NCBI RefSeq assembly: GCF_002443255.2
Contig: NW_019211458.1
Span: 36,839,589-36,903,588 of the forward strand
DNA from: Varroa destructor
Lineage: Eukaryota > Arthropoda > Arachnida > Mesostigmata > Varroidae
Length of the DNA stretch: 64,000 bases
Reading direction: 5' to 3'
Part shown: positions 1-13,943 of the stretch, one piece after another
Position numbering within the stretch: position 1 is the stretch's first letter
Layout: every line of letters starts with the position of its first letter
The notes under the pieces: model-generated
Seen by the model: only the letters and a program-made list of their open reading frames with translations
What the model was told of the DNA's origin: nothing
Databases searched by the model: none
Made by a program: the position numbers and the translations under genes

Positions 1-2100
1 TTCTACAAGAGCTTATTTTAATATCGTACTAGACTGAATCACAGGCAAAACTTTCAACGAGGTCGAACATTTCATATACTTACAGAAATATACTTATAGA
101 AATACGGTGCGCTCTATCCTCCCATATACTGAAAGGCATATTGCAATTTGGGTTATCGCTTCCCAGTCACCCAAGCACGTGATATTTATTATTATGGCGA
201 CAATTTTAGTGTAAATATCGTTTTAGCAGTATAATATTTACTATGTTGGCTGCAGAGGATGTTTTATCCGTAAAGCGGGACTATACGTCCTTTTTCATAT
301 CAGAACATTGTTAATAGAATGGAACGAGCTTATGTCCAAAGGGCGTACCTACTTAATGGTTGATTATGTGACTAGCTCATTCGATATTTCGCAAACCAAA
401 ACCTAACTAGGATTCAGCTGGATAGAATAGGCGATCACTGATTACCTCCTCAAACAATGTTTAGTAGTTAATCAATGGGGCATATATATATACATGACGC
501 ATAAATGGTGCGCCTGCGCGTTGACTGACGAAACATATATACAGTAGATTATTATCCAGTTGTGTTCGCCCATCATTGGGCCCCGAGTTGGCTTGTTGGA
601 TTTCATTAGCGATGACCTATGCCTGACTATGACGCTGTATATGGCTCGTAGAAACATGGTCGGTATTCCCTAGTGTAACGTGAAGACAGCTATTTTTGCT
701 ACACGACAACAGGATCTCAAACAACCAAAGCAAGCCAAAGTAGTTAGGCTATAACGTTGAGGATTACAAATTTCCAGAACAAAAATCGTATTGACTTGTG
801 CCTGTCTTGTAGGACTAGAATCGACGACTTTACAGTTGCTATTCCCCGCTTCTGCCGACGACATTACTTTGCTATGTAGATCATTTGTGACAGCTGCTGG
901 CTCTCAAGATTCATTGTCGACTCATCGATACTGCGGCATAGAACTTGCAAATGAAAAGGTACAACGGGACACGAAAGTCCATTCTGCCTGTCGACATAGC
1001 CCGTGTAATAATATAGTGGCAAGGAGTTTACGTACTAAACATCGAAACACGTACCGGTCTAAAATCGCAACTGGATGTCAGCAATCTACTACTTTCATTC
1101 TGCGAAGCAGTTTAAAGCCGTGTAGAACGTAAAGTTCGAAACGTTTACGTGTACCCCCCACAACGACAGCGTGGCTGGTCAGTAGTCGACGGCGCGGTCT
1201 AACCAGCCAACGGGCATCTTTTTGAGCGCATTGTCATGGTAACCATGAACCTGCGGCCGTATCTGGTTCAACTTCCTGGCGCGCATATATATATGTTACA
1301 ATGCTGTTAAAGATACCTCAGCTAAGTCCAGTGAGGTTCATCCTAATTGAGAAGTAAATGAATTGCAAATCTCGACAGTCGTCTGCATCTTAAAGTCAAA
1401 AAATGAAATTAGCTTCCTAGCCTTCCCTCATTCTCCCAAGTTTACTACACTATAATAATTACAGTAGAATACGTTCCCTAGTTGCGGTACATTGCCCGTG
1501 CGTAGTTCGAAAGCCATTGCTAAAAGACGCGTAGTTTGTGCGTCATTTTTCGCTTAATAGTGTTCAGATACGTTTCACAAGCGCTGTATATGGCGACAAG
1601 TAAATAACACTTCCAGGGTGGAGTCGTTGGTTTTAAAAGAAAGTATTGTTCGTGGTCGCTTTGTCGTTGACCTTGGCCTACAAGGAAGGCTTGTTTGAAC
1701 ACTTAATGCGAGCCTACTTCGCCCGCCAGTTAATTAACCAAGCAGGCGATCGTTCAATTATATAAATATTAATACACACATTTCTGCAGGATCGCCTGTC
1801 CTAGTAAAAACTTTTTACATGTATTCAAAGTATAGAACAGGGGTCTAGGCCATTACTCCAATGTTGACTTCACCAAAGTGGTGTCTTTCGTGAATTTTCT
1901 GTGACGCAAAAACTAATATAATGATGAATGTTCTATAAGCAACGATTTCCAATCGAATAAAACCGCACCTCTTAGTAGAGTAAAAAAACAAAGGAAAAAA
2001 TAAAACGAATAAAATACATGTAGGAAAATAATTTAAAAATAGTGGTAAGCCAAAAATGCCAGAAATGTGTGATTAAGACAGGCATAATCTAATATGCTAG
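1..2100. other. Non-coding, no gene recognised
   Basis: AT-rich sequence without a credible gene. Open frames here are short (113 codons at most, 791-1132 plus, not starting with ATG) and resemble no family I know. Two small symmetric sequences stand out in a GC-richer patch. One is an 8-bp inverted repeat, TGGCTGGT at 1172-1179 against ACCAGCCA at 1202-1209. The other is a near-perfect palindrome at 1234-1248 with 7-bp arms around a single base. Neither has an assignable function. Confidence 0.6.
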
Positions 2101-2115
2101 CGGCAGCTATGCTCT

Positions 2116-2960
2116 CTAATTCTTTTGTTTAGTAAGACTTTGCTCAGAAATGGATGAATAGTATGTTCCAGATTGATAGGAAGCTATTTCATCAACCCAA
2201 CTTAAGTTGTCCCTATCGAAGTAATCCGTGCCGGGTACAACATACGTATACCACCATTTTCTCCAGTCCAGAAAAAGTTTTCCAATCCGATAGCAGTCAG
2301 CTCGATCGGCGCTTCGTCTTTTACTTTTTCTATCGTACAAAAACGTTTGCTTCAAACTCTTGTTTAGCTTCGGGAACGGGAAGGTGTCATAGGAAGCTGG
2401 GTCCACTGATGGTGTTAGGCTAACATATGTATACATAAGGTTGTTTTGTAAAAACTGCTATACGAGTTGTGAGGTGTGGGCCGGTGCATTGTCACAGTTC
2501 TATTTTCCTTCGTCGGACAGAACTCAGCGGTTCTTGACGGTACTCTCTGGTCGCCATAAAGCCGACCAGTGTAGACTTCTGGTAAACAATACCCCAACGG
2601 CCAAGCGACTTTGTGTTCGAGATTGCCCTTTGCACTCTTCATTACAGCCGTTTTATCATACGTAAACGGTCCGTCGAAATGGTCCAGCTAACTGAAATGT
2701 CGAATGGAGCCAACTGAGCTCTGGAGATTTTTTGCTCGCTTCCCTATGATGACTCAGCGGTTGGCAAGCGAGCTGTTTCACCTTCGTCGCGTTCTCCTCC
2801 GAATTAGTTGTCATGGGCCATATAGGAGAAGAATTGTCCTCAAAGAACTCCTGCCCGTCTTCGAAACGTCTCGAGCTTCACTCAGCGTCTGGTCCCTGTA
2901 AATATTTCTCTTGATTTTCTTTTTCACACACAGTATACATAACATTTGGGAAAAATCACA
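2116..2960 (-). pseudogene. Decayed mariner-family transposase (Tc1/mariner), internally deleted and frameshifted
   Basis: Mariner transposases cut and paste their own element using a DD(34)D catalytic core. Reading the minus strand from high to low coordinates, family landmarks occur in the right order. DQTLSEAR lies at 2871-2894, where the family has a GDxxLSxxRVFEW-like motif. RRFEDGQEFFEDN follows in the next frame (about 2833-2871), matching the usual RFxxGRExVEDD stretch, so a small deletion has shifted the frame. CDNAPAHT at 2473-2496 corresponds to the family HDNAPAHT motif that carries the second catalytic Asp. DPASYDTFPFPKL follows at about 2366-2403 (family SPDLAPxDFFLFPKL, third Asp probably 2386-2388). 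DYFDRDN at 2206-2226 corresponds to the C-terminal GDYFEGDN, and the frame ends at a stop at 2116-2118. Between the N-terminal part and CDNAPAHT there are several stops and too few residues for the roughly 345-aa family length, so the first catalytic Asp region is missing or unrecognisable. It is a dead copy. I could not identify terminal inverted repeats or a TA target duplication. The 2960 boundary is approximate. Confidence 0.85.
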
Positions 2961-5900
2961 GAATGCTTAATACAATAGCAATTTCTGTCAACAACATCGA
3001 AAAGCTCGAGATTGAATTAGATTGTTAGGAAATTTCACCCTTGCGTCACCCTGCCCTTTTCGCTAAAGCAAATGTGAATCTAAAGCGATGTAGAAATTCA
3101 AATGATTGATCCGCTTGAATTGAACACTGATTTGTTTGTCAATGTCAAACTGTAGCCAACTTCCTCTGTCGCAAAAACCTTCGACTGATTAGGTGTTGAA
3201 GTAAAGTCGCTGTACATATAGACAATGCCCTGTACATGTTTCGAACCATCACAATTTACTTGTGTGCAAGTACGTATATATCCGTCTATCTGCACTGAAC
3301 CGGAGCTGTTTCGCTTTACTTAAGCACGGATCTAAACGTATATACTGTATATCTGCGAGCTGAGTCAATAATATCAACAATACTCGTCGACTATAAATGT
3401 TCTCTAACCGAACTAATTTTTTTTTCCGTTTATCTTATAATAAAACCTATGTTTTTCGGTAGGCATAGGTGAGATTTGTTTTGATTCAGTTATAAAAAAA
3501 AAAAAGAAAAAAAAACCGGCTAAAACGTCCGATGGTTAGATTTGAACTTTGAAAATATTTAGTTGGCCAATAGCATAGCGTTAGTCTATGATTTTGGGTA
3601 TATTACAACTTTCAGCAGTTCTCATGAAATTAAGTTAACACTATTTTCCTTTAACACAAGCAATGTTTGCCTCTTTTTGGTATTTCCGCGGCGTAAAATG
3701 CGAACGTATTCCTTTGTCGTAAAACAAAGGATTGGCCTCTCAGTAAACTTATTGATATTGTTATTAACGTATTTGCACGGCATTACGTAATTTCTTTTAA
3801 TATCAACACATCTAAGATATCGACTAATCCGTTCAGACGGATAGGAAACCTAAAAGCTCTTCGTCGTGCCTTGGACTAGCTAGCTTCAGGATAGTCTGAG
3901 CTGTGTGCAGGGAAAAATTGGCCTACTTTGTTTGTTTCGATAGCAAGATACGTATTGCGAAAGCGGGTAGGAGACGAAAACGCACACGTCGAACATCATT
4001 CATCGAATGGCTTCCTATACTACGGAAAACGTACAACACAAAGCAGCAACTTTTGCACAGCTTGGAGCATCAAAATACAAGTTCCATATTGAAACCTGTC
4101 CTCTTTAAGTTCTTTAACGCCGTTGACGCTGTCAGCTAACAGAGGTACTGGCTTTGCTATAACCTACCAGCACATGCTAAGTGTGCTGAGAAGGAGATGC
4201 TTGAGGATTTCAATGGCGAAAGATGACGTTGGATTGGTCCCCTAAAAAGAGCGGCAGGACGATTACGGATTATGTAGAAACAGCAGAATTTAATTTGATT
4301 TGTTTTACTGGCGCGCGCACGTGGAGCGTATATATTTGCTTGGGACCTTCAGACACGTCTAGCTCAATGTATACGCGCCCAGAGAATATGAAAAGGAGTC
4401 ATCGATCACTTAGCCTTTCCGCTACTGAACACGGGGTTCGCGTCCAACTTAAATAACTTTACTATTTTGTTTGTCTGTTTTGCGATCGATGCGACTCGTT
4501 TCGCATTACAATGAACTGTAGCTCCAAAAGGTCGCAAACTTTTCGTTTCATTTCAGAAAACCACCTATATATCGACCTATATAGGTAACGTCGCATGAGC
4601 TATAACTTGTGGAAACGCCTCTGTCATCTTAAGCCTCATCGTGATTAACATGCTTCCATCCCGTCTTTACCGATCAGAGCCGAGCTTTATACGACAGCCG
4701 TTTTTGAGGGAACGGATGTTTTCACATCCAGACAGATATAACCCACATGGCCTTAGCCATACGAAATGCCTTACGCATAACAGCTTTGGTCATGAAAACG
4801 AAGATTGGTAAGACGTATTTGACAGGCGTCGACAAAATGTTGCGGAAGTTCTATTGTAAGTTGTCCCAGAATCTCTTACCAGCAGTTAACATCAGTGCAG
4901 ACATGACAAGTCCTGGCCAGGGCTTTTTGGTCCCTAATTACTACTATTATCGTTAATAGGTGGCGGCGTAGCATCAGTATCGATTGCTGATCACAGCTGT
5001 AGATGACAGCTCTGACGTAAAAGCTCATCCGTATAGTGAGAGAAGGTGTTACGCCTTAAACGGCTCATATCTTATACCCTGACACTGAGATAAATTGTGC
5101 GTTTGTCCGTTGATTTGCTACTAGTACAATTATTATACCTATAGCTTTCCTGTAATGATTGAAATCGTTCTAAAATCTATCGCTGATTGTTGGCTCTATT
5201 TCGATACGTGGCTCATTATTTGCTGCCAGTGACCGAGTGATAGTAGATACTTCATTAACGAAACACTGATCAAGTCAGATGTAAATTGATACCAATCTAT
5301 TATAGATGTAGAACGTAGCGACTTGCAAATGCAACGGGTAACGCCTTACGCTGCTTTTACTGATATAGACTCCAAATCTATGGACTAGGCTGGTGGTAGC
5401 CTGAAAAGTAAACGCTATGAAACAAAACACACATATTTTGATCTCGAGTTGAATATAGCATGGATTTTCGGTCCTACACAAAAGAAAAAAAAAAACTGCA
5501 AGTTAATACTCGACGCCCAAATGCATGAGGTGTTTATAAAGTTAATCAGTTGACCGCACGAAAGCTCACGGGTCTATAAAACTGCCGCATTACGTGGAAA
5601 TTCTGACGATTGAAATTCCTTTTTAATTGCAGATATAGTTATAGTAGTTTATTAGTCTTGGCAAGTCCAAAGTAAGGAACAAATGCTCTGCCAATGCTGC
5701 AAGTGTTGTTCTTCTTGGCTCCGCGCAAGAGCCTTTTACCTTCTTTATTGTCATCTGCTGTGCCTATCAGGTGTGATAACACAGCCTCTCGTTGTGGATC
5801 TGCTATATTTAATGAATGGTGAACCGTGTGTGTATCTGGCACGTTGATCATTATGATGTAATTAATATCTGAATGAAGTTTAGGATGTGTTTGAATTGGA

Positions 5901-8678
5901 CACTAAGTAGCTGCTAGCATTAAAAAAAAAGGCGTCGTGTACAGGCGTGCAGTGATGAAGCAATTTTAACTATATATAGAATCCAAAAACGATTTAACAT
6001 AATATTTACAGAACCTGTAGATAATCTCATTAGATGACGAAAAGAAAATTGGATTCAGAGCAAAGAAGCCTGCTATATATATAGATTGCTTACCTTTCTG
6101 GATTCGTAGCCGGAATATGGATAAATTCTGTATATGGCATGTAGACTACGAGATTTACATTAGATACGCCATGCGAAGTTAATTGAAAGCCCCCCAACCC
6201 AAAAATAGGACTCGAAAGCCTGTCGTGTAGGACTTGGAAAAATGCATTCTGCAATTCGGTTCATGTAACTATTTCTAACATCCTTTAGTTACCTGCACGA
6301 TTACATTTGTATAGAACACTTAAGGTCCATATTCCATTGTTCCAGAGTTGTAATGTTGTATACAAATGAAGCGTCATTCCTGAAAAACTGCCGACGATCA
6401 CCAAACTGCTCAAGTAAAAGGTCCCAGTTAATTCGCTTGCCATATTTTGTCAAGTCTCCCCTATAGTTTTAGCTTTCTGTTTTCGTCTAAAACCTCTGGT
6501 TCCTCTGGCAACACTGTAATAACGTTGTTTCGAGGTCGATGCCATCATCGCGGGGCCCCTTGACCACAGAAAATGTCTTACTAGACGCTGTCTGGTAATA
6601 GCTTTTTCTACCTGTCATCAAGCAGGTGGCAAAGCGTAGCCAGTGAAAATCCTTCAAATTGGTCCTTTGAAAGCTACGAGGCCAATTGCGGCTCGATCAC
6701 TTATATGCTACTTAATCATTCGACACAGTAAGTCCTGATCCTGAAGTAATTACTGATCTAAACGACCGATATGATAGCGCATCCATCCATCCATCCATGG
6801 ACCGTGAACCAAGTCTTCGATTCGGTTATTTTTCTATTGTCGCAGTACTATTATTGGGAACTACCGTCGTGATTACGTTTTGTTGCTTTTTCTATCGTTG
6901 CCGCTCTGCGTAAAATTAATTTACAGAGATCTCATAATATGCATCGTGTTTTGTTAACTAGTGCTGTTCCGTAGGAGGTACTAGGCCGTTTTATCGGATC
7001 CTTTTTTTCTCTTTTTTTCCGCCTCAGCAACGAGTCGTTCGACTTGAAAGTATTACTTCTCTCGTAGGACAAATATAAGACGGTCCTACAGCCATGGCTT
7101 CTCTTCGCTTTGCCCCTGCTGTGATCAAGCAAGCGATCGTGTATGCTCGCAACGGCCATTTTTTTGCGCCGAAGTAGAAGCTGACGCAATGTATCACATC
7201 AACTAGTTAGTTTAACTAACTGCATTCAGCGATGCCGATACAACGAGACAATGCCGATAAGGACAGGTACAAAATAGCGGTAACTTTCACGAAAATCGCC
7301 CATTATCATGGTTATAATCATAGAGAATAAGGAAAAATTTAGCATCTAAAACGCGTTAGATTGAGCGGTTTCTAGCAGAATTTTCCAAAGAGAAAAACAG
7401 TGCTGAATAATCTTGAGGACACAACTAATAGCAATACTAACAATGCATAAAATTTTTAAGCTGTGAATAAAACGACCAACAGACACTATTCTAAAAAAAA
7501 GAAACAAAGAATATATATAAGTGCCATATAAAAAAACTTTTGATCTCTGTTGAAACGGACACAACGTCAAAAATATGGCAGAACTCGTATTGCCTAGACG
7601 ATCTGTAAAATGATGATTATTTCAATTTTTTTTCAGCTTTTTTTTTCCAATAATCCGAATAGCGTCCTGCCGTTTACGTTGTATACGTCGATTAGGGCAA
7701 CACCTATCGAAGCTGCGTACTACGAAAAAGATTGTTTTTAATCCAAAATAGCTGGCTCATATTGCATTGCTACTACGATGTCTATTGGCAGCTAATAAAG
7801 GCCTCGTTGAAGGCTGGCAGCCGCCGAAGTTAATTAATGGTATCAACGAGGACACTCAGGACACAGAACCCTAACAACGGCCCTACCAAACCTGTCATTG
7901 TTCTCACTGCCCTGTTCTCGCTAGATGAATAAATTGTATTGCGAACATTGTTATCGCAATGAATAGTGTGGCTTAATTTTTCGGCTTTAAAGTTAGCGCT
8001 TTCTTTATCAGCAAAACAAACGAAAACAGTAAATGAAAGTGAAGGGCACATTTTAAGATTAATTCAATAGCCATTACCTAAAATTAGGACGATGCAGCAA
8101 GAATAGTTTAAACTCGTGCTTTAAAATGGATTAACCAAACGCGGTGTTACTGCAAGAGAACTAAATCTAGCTTGTGATCAAGGGAACTCGTGAAGCTTCG
8201 TTGACTTTTCGAAACGCGATTCAGACTACGCGCAGAGGTGTACTACTGCCAGTGAGGGTGCCCCTTCGTAGGCGCATTAGTAGTATGCACAGAATTATTA
8301 TTGGTTTACCAGAAGGTTAAATTGCGCGAAAAAAATATATTTTGTGGTATATTAATAACTACACAGTAATAGAAACAATGAGGAACACGTGAGTTTTGTG
8401 TGCGATCGACCAGGGCATTTTTCGGAAGCATAGTATCATAAACGGTTAACGCTCGTTTAAATAATTTTACTCAACTGGGGCTGTTCGATTAATAGTTTGT
8501 TTTTCGCTGGCCCTTTCTGGTTGAGATTGAAAGACTTCTCACTTGCTTTTCCATCGACTGCGTTTTTAATCCCGATGTAAGCAAATCATAACATTGACTT
8601 CGACTTATTGTTACCATTCTCAATTATCAGACACATTCGTTTGAACGAGCACTGGAAATAATCGGAACATAATTCTTA
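2961..8678. other. Non-coding, no gene recognised
   Basis: AT-rich unique-looking sequence. It contains homopolymer A/T runs (for example near 3420 and 3497-3516), a 12-bp perfect palindrome ACCTATATAGGT at 4575-4586 and a short ATCC microsatellite at 6781-6797. Frames of 60-85 codons on both strands lack family similarity, have AT-driven composition and often do not begin with ATG. I see no tRNA, no conserved domain and no convincing exon. Confidence 0.55.
6781..6797. repeat. (ATCC)n tetranucleotide microsatellite, about 4 copies
   Basis: The sequence reads ATCCATCCATCCATCCA, just over four uninterrupted units. It is too short to call highly unstable. Confidence 0.9.
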
Positions 8679-8778
8679 NNNNNNNNNNNNNNNNNNNNNN
8701 NNNNNNNNNNNNNNNNNNNNNNNNNNNNNNNNNNNNNNNNNNNNNNNNNNNNNNNNNNNNNNNNNNNNNNNNNNNNNN
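8679..8778. other. Assembly gap of 100 N
   Basis: A run of exactly 100 N. This round length is the usual placeholder for a scaffold join of unknown size, so distances across it should not be trusted, and sequence on either side may not be truly adjacent. Confidence 0.98.
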
Positions 8779-11700
8779 ACGTTACTTACTGAACTTTTAC
8801 GGGGACAGCTGATTGGTTTCTAAAAATACGTAAAGTTTCCTTCACGCCGTGATTTCAAATGCATCACGTTGAAGGATAGGTCTTGCAGCGTTTCGTATAT
8901 GCCTTTATATGCAAGTGGCTCATGATTGTCGCCAATTTACGAATCGCTTGGTAACTGCTTTTTTAGACTTTACCCCTAAAAACTATTATAGGCGTCCCTT
9001 ACTTGGTCCGATATACGATCCCTGCTATATTAGATCTGTTATGCTACTTGTCTCTGCCTGTATAGCGGGTAAAAAGACGCCTCAAGCCGTTTGCCCTTAG
9101 CCCCATCAGGCATCTAAGGAACTTCTAGCTTTTGGTGCTGCAGGTAAATACGCTGTGTCGTTACGACGAAAATTGACAAGACGATAAATAGAACGTTCCC
9201 AAAGCCTCTATTGTGGCCACTAGCGTTATTGAGGATGACGACGGGTAGAGGAGAACAACATCTGCCGTACATCCGGCCCAGTGCATGTTTTGCGCATTTT
9301 CTGACCGTCAAAAACATTGCTTTTCGGGACCGCCGGCCTATATCTCAGTGTATTTGCTTGGGCGAAACTCTGCAGAGAAACAGAATGGCCGGATGATTGT
9401 GTGGACGATCAGAGCGGGTCTGCTAGGTTGATCAAGATCACTTTTCTGTGTTTGTTTCCCTTCTGTTTTTGGCTCTGCTAGTGGGCACTTGCATATAAGT
9501 TGTAATAATAGCTTGTTGTGACAGAGGAGTCAATCCCCATTGCTTTAGCAGGCTAAAAATTGATACGATACGCTATGCAAGGAAAGGTGAGCAATTTTTG
9601 CTACACTTCCATGATTTAATCGATCACAGACGTGTGTGTCTGTGTGAACAAGCTCACCGATGCAGTACGGCTTCACTCAGCGGTGGCCGCCGACGGCTAA
9701 CACTGTAAAAGTCATTAGAGTGGCGTCATAGAAATAATGGCTAGTAAACACTAGAAATTACGGTATTGTTATGCTACAAGAACACTTTGTTGTTCGAATT
9801 CATGTTCCAAAGTAAAGACTTCGGCTCGGACGTTTCGAGGAAACAGTTCAAAGAAGATGGGTGTTGACGAGTCTCGATACTCTTATCATCTTCAATGATG
9901 AAAGCAAGACATCGCCGTGCTGTCGGCTTCGAGAGCCATTCATTCTAGTGGAAACGTTCTATTATGCACTTTACCATCTGATACTATACGAGTGTATAAG
10001 CCCAACGGTACTTCCAATAACATTCAATGTCTAGTCGGACCTCTAACGGGATAATCAAACAAAACATTTCGTAACAAATACACGTATAGGTGAATTGTGA
10101 AATAATACATGCATAGTGAACCAGGAAAATCGCAAATAAGTAAGGTCGTTTAATAGCAAAAGCGCTGGAAAACCCTTACTTTTTTACCTATGCGTGCAAC
10201 TAACGTATGCTATTGTATTCTAGAGATTGCATTCAGATTGCACTAGATCCTACGTTTTTGGTAACAAGGCAATTGAAATGACGTAAATCGTTGAAATTAT
10301 CAGAGATGCGGCTTTAATACGTATCGTAAGTATTCGTAATGTTCGGTAATTAGTGGAATTCTGAATGTTCGACAGAAACTTAAATGTTTAAGTTAATTGA
10401 AGTGATTTTAATAAACGCTTCGTTCTTTAAGAGGGGTCTATTGAAAGCGTTGCCTCTATGAACGTTTTTTAGACATTACTTATATAATACATAATAACGT
10501 AGTAATAGATTTTTTTAATATTACAGTTGAGTGATACATTGTAAAAATTCAAAAATAGTTTTTTGCGTTAAATGTCAGCTCGTTTTTTGGTTTAAGCATC
10601 TTTCTCGCTCACGGCCTCTTGTATTTTAGCCCGAATTGTAGTAGATGTTATAGTTAAATGATTCATTATAGTATTATTGCTTTTGAGAGTCGCGTGTGGG
10701 TCTTTCAAACACCGTAGGTTCTCTCACTAAGCTCCTTATTACTATTGTTTGTTATCCACCCGCGTTCGTTACTGTCCTTGATCTTTGAGAGAAACGTGTG
10801 TCCAACACTGAAGGTAACTTAGCGGCGTGAGAACTTGTCCACTATTAGTCTTTGAAAGTACCTCTACGATCTGGAAGGCAGTCGAGTTAATTACGATAGT
10901 TATGCACGCTGTCCCCTAGTATTTTTCTTCAAAAAAATAACATTGATAACTGTTTGCTCTTTTCAATTGGAAAGTGAAAAGCCGACAAGTTCTATCCTGA
11001 CCCTTTTAAGTGCGCAGGTCCATCCGACCAGGTGACGTTTCTGATCCGATTGAGCTCGTAGGTGATTATTCGATTCTATCCAATCGTTTCGTGGCAAATA
11101 GGCCGTGGCAAGTATTCATAGCATAACCAATGACGAAAATCTCACTGCACATCTGCTCTAGGCAAGTGAAGGAATGAAATAATATTATTTGCCACTAGAT
11201 CTTTCGACATACTATCTGTCACGAACTGTTCACGTCAGTCACAAAAAGTTAACTAGCAGTTCAATCCGTCACAACGATTTCATTCTATGACGACCCATGA
11301 TCTAGAGGCCCATACGCCCTACGTGAGCTCAAGATATTTTTAGGGCAGAAATTGTTAGGGGGCTTAGTAACGATTCCTGACATGCTGCACCTAGGAGGAG
11401 GACTTGCCCCATTAGGTTTGGAGGGAGACTCCTACCCCGTCCTTAATAGGAGCCTTAAATGCGATACAGGTTATTCAGCTACAACTTCTATAGTAACAGT
11501 CACGAGACACGGATCACTTGACGAAATAGCGTGCACTCCGTTGTGGATCCTCCATCCGTATCAATCCAACAGTAGATACAATTATGAGTAAATTTCGCCA
11601 AATTGACTTGTCGGTATGTCGCTTGAATATCGGCCCAACAAGATTGCCTGATTTGGGTGACAAATCGCCATTCGAAACGGTGTAACGGGAACGTTATCAC

Positions 11701-13921
11701 GTTGCTAAACCAAACTCAAACTTGTGGGTAGTCAAGAAAACTCTAGAACCAAATGAATCATCCATACGCCTAAAAAAAACTCGTTTGTACAGTCACGATA
11801 TAAAGGTGTTAGTTAGGAAAAAAAAAACGCGATTAAGCCCTACATTCTACAATATGGCTTTCCCTCGCTTCTACATCTTACTTAATACATGCCGAAAAGA
11901 TCGCCAACAATCTATCAGATTAAGCTGTTCATACCCAGATAACGAAGTCACTTAACCCTAGCGCTCCGCCCATAGAAGGCGTTCGTACCCTCTGCTCAAT
12001 GGGCTTTGCTTTTTTTTTCTACATCTCAATTAATTTCATATCTTCCTTCCTAGCCTCGACATTTCCTCTACTTTACCGATCATCAGTACACAGACAAAAT
12101 GTTCGTCATAGATAACTCTGATTATTTTAAATGAAATATATTTTCCTTTAAAATTTACCATCTTGAAGTTTAAACATCTGACTTCAAAAGGCATAGGTAC
12201 ACGCACACCAGAGTGCAATATCGCCGGTTCCTTACCAAGTATATTCAGCAGATCTGTTAATTAGAGTGATAATATTATATTCGTTCATTGGTCGATCCAA
12301 CAAGGCTACATGGATCCGATTTTAATATTATTGCTGCCTCTAGATTTTGATCAAATCAAATAGGAATAAGTATTCGTATTAAGTCATGTGTGATTTACTG
12401 TGGTGTGAAGTCAACGATCAGGGGCTGCTCACGATATGCCGTATTTTTCTTCATCTTAGTTGGACCGAAGTTACTCCATATTTGAAATGGCAAACGTTGA
12501 AAAGCTGACTCATTTACGATTAATATGGACTCGCACCAGATGGTCCGGAATAATGCCATGTCCTAAATAAAATAGGCACCATAAATGTGACAAGCTCGCG
12601 AGACTACTGCAAAAACACTGTGCTAGACGGGCTTGTTTATTCGTTACGTAATAGGGTGTACATATACATATATACGAGTTGCGTGCACCATGTTTTCGGA
12701 AGCGATTTGATGCATTAAACTCTATATTTGCGTAAACAGGTAATATTGCGCTATAGTGAAAAGCGGGAGACGTCATCAGGTCAGCCAGATGCGAAGATAA
12801 GCTCAAACGAGAGCAGGCATTCTATGATCAGCGGCCAGCTGTGACGGCAAACGGTCGTTAGTTGAATAAAATACAACTTAGGCCGCAGCTATAAGGGAAA
12901 GAACAGCTTCAAGTTCAGTTGAAGTGGCGTTTACAAGTATTTTAGTGTAAATGCTTTACTTGCCAAGGTCTAACCCCATCATAATATGAGTCAGATGACC
13001 GTGACGAAAAATTTTCAAGCTTTTTTTTGTGTTCTACAACTAGAAGCCTTTGTCGTCTCTCTAGGCAACTGCGTTATAGCTGATGTTCATTTGTAGGGTT
13101 TTGGGGGAACATCAGCTGCTCTGTCTGTACTTGTAGCATAGTCAGACATAAGATTTAGGAGAAATGGTAATTAGTTATCGTTTGAGAGGCTTTATTGAAT
13201 TGCCGAAATCGTCTACTACGATTATGATACATGTGACTTGTTTTAATATGTTTTCAATTTTGAAAAAAACCGCTCTATGTGTGCTCCGCTGAGGAAATGG
13301 AAGACGACGCACGTGGGATGGATGTAACGTTACGTCAGGCTGGATAGAAGGCCAACTGAAAAACATAATCCGAATAAGAGCAAGTAACAAGAAGAACATC
13401 TCTTCCTGAATCATGTATTGTAGCCGCTAACAATTGTTCGTCTATGTCGAATGGACAGCGTGGCCTGGCCTGATACAGATTCAGTTCTATGAATACCATG
13501 AAACGTTCAGGTCAACAGATTGCTAGTAAACATGAAGCGCGATTTATTTCAACTGTGCTTAAAGCAAATCGAAATTAAAATTCAAAACGCGTCTAAAATA
13601 GCCGTAGGTGACAAAACCGTTCCGCAGTCGCTTTTCTTAAGTGCTTGTTGCTGAGGGTCGTACTTGCTGGTGAGGGAACTCATATCAGACGTCTACGGCA
13701 CACGAATGTTCTGTGAGGTACAGTGCATTCTTCGCCATCCACTTCGCAACAAATAGGCCACTGTTCTCTTGGGGCCGTGATACGCGCATGAATGCAAGGA
13801 TTAGCAACGTGCTAAAAAAGTATGACCAACCTATAAAGGCGCACAACTCCTCATGCTAAAGTAAACCTCTACGGCAAAACATAGAACTAGTATGCGTAAC
13901 ATTACTTTCAGAGGGTATAGT

Positions 13922-13943
13922 TTCTATATGGATTCTATATGGA
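13922..13943. repeat. 11-nt direct tandem duplication
   Basis: TTCTATATGGA occurs twice head to tail with no mismatch. It is probably a small replication-slippage duplication. Confidence 0.85.

Noticed and set aside
2154..2901. Plus-strand frames at 2154-2423, 2441-2665 and 2704-2901
   Set aside because: They lie antisense to the mariner transposase relic, whose family motifs read on the minus strand.
4434..4446. GGTTCGCGTCC, one mismatch from the tRNA B box
   Set aside because: No A box or cloverleaf lies upstream on the same strand.
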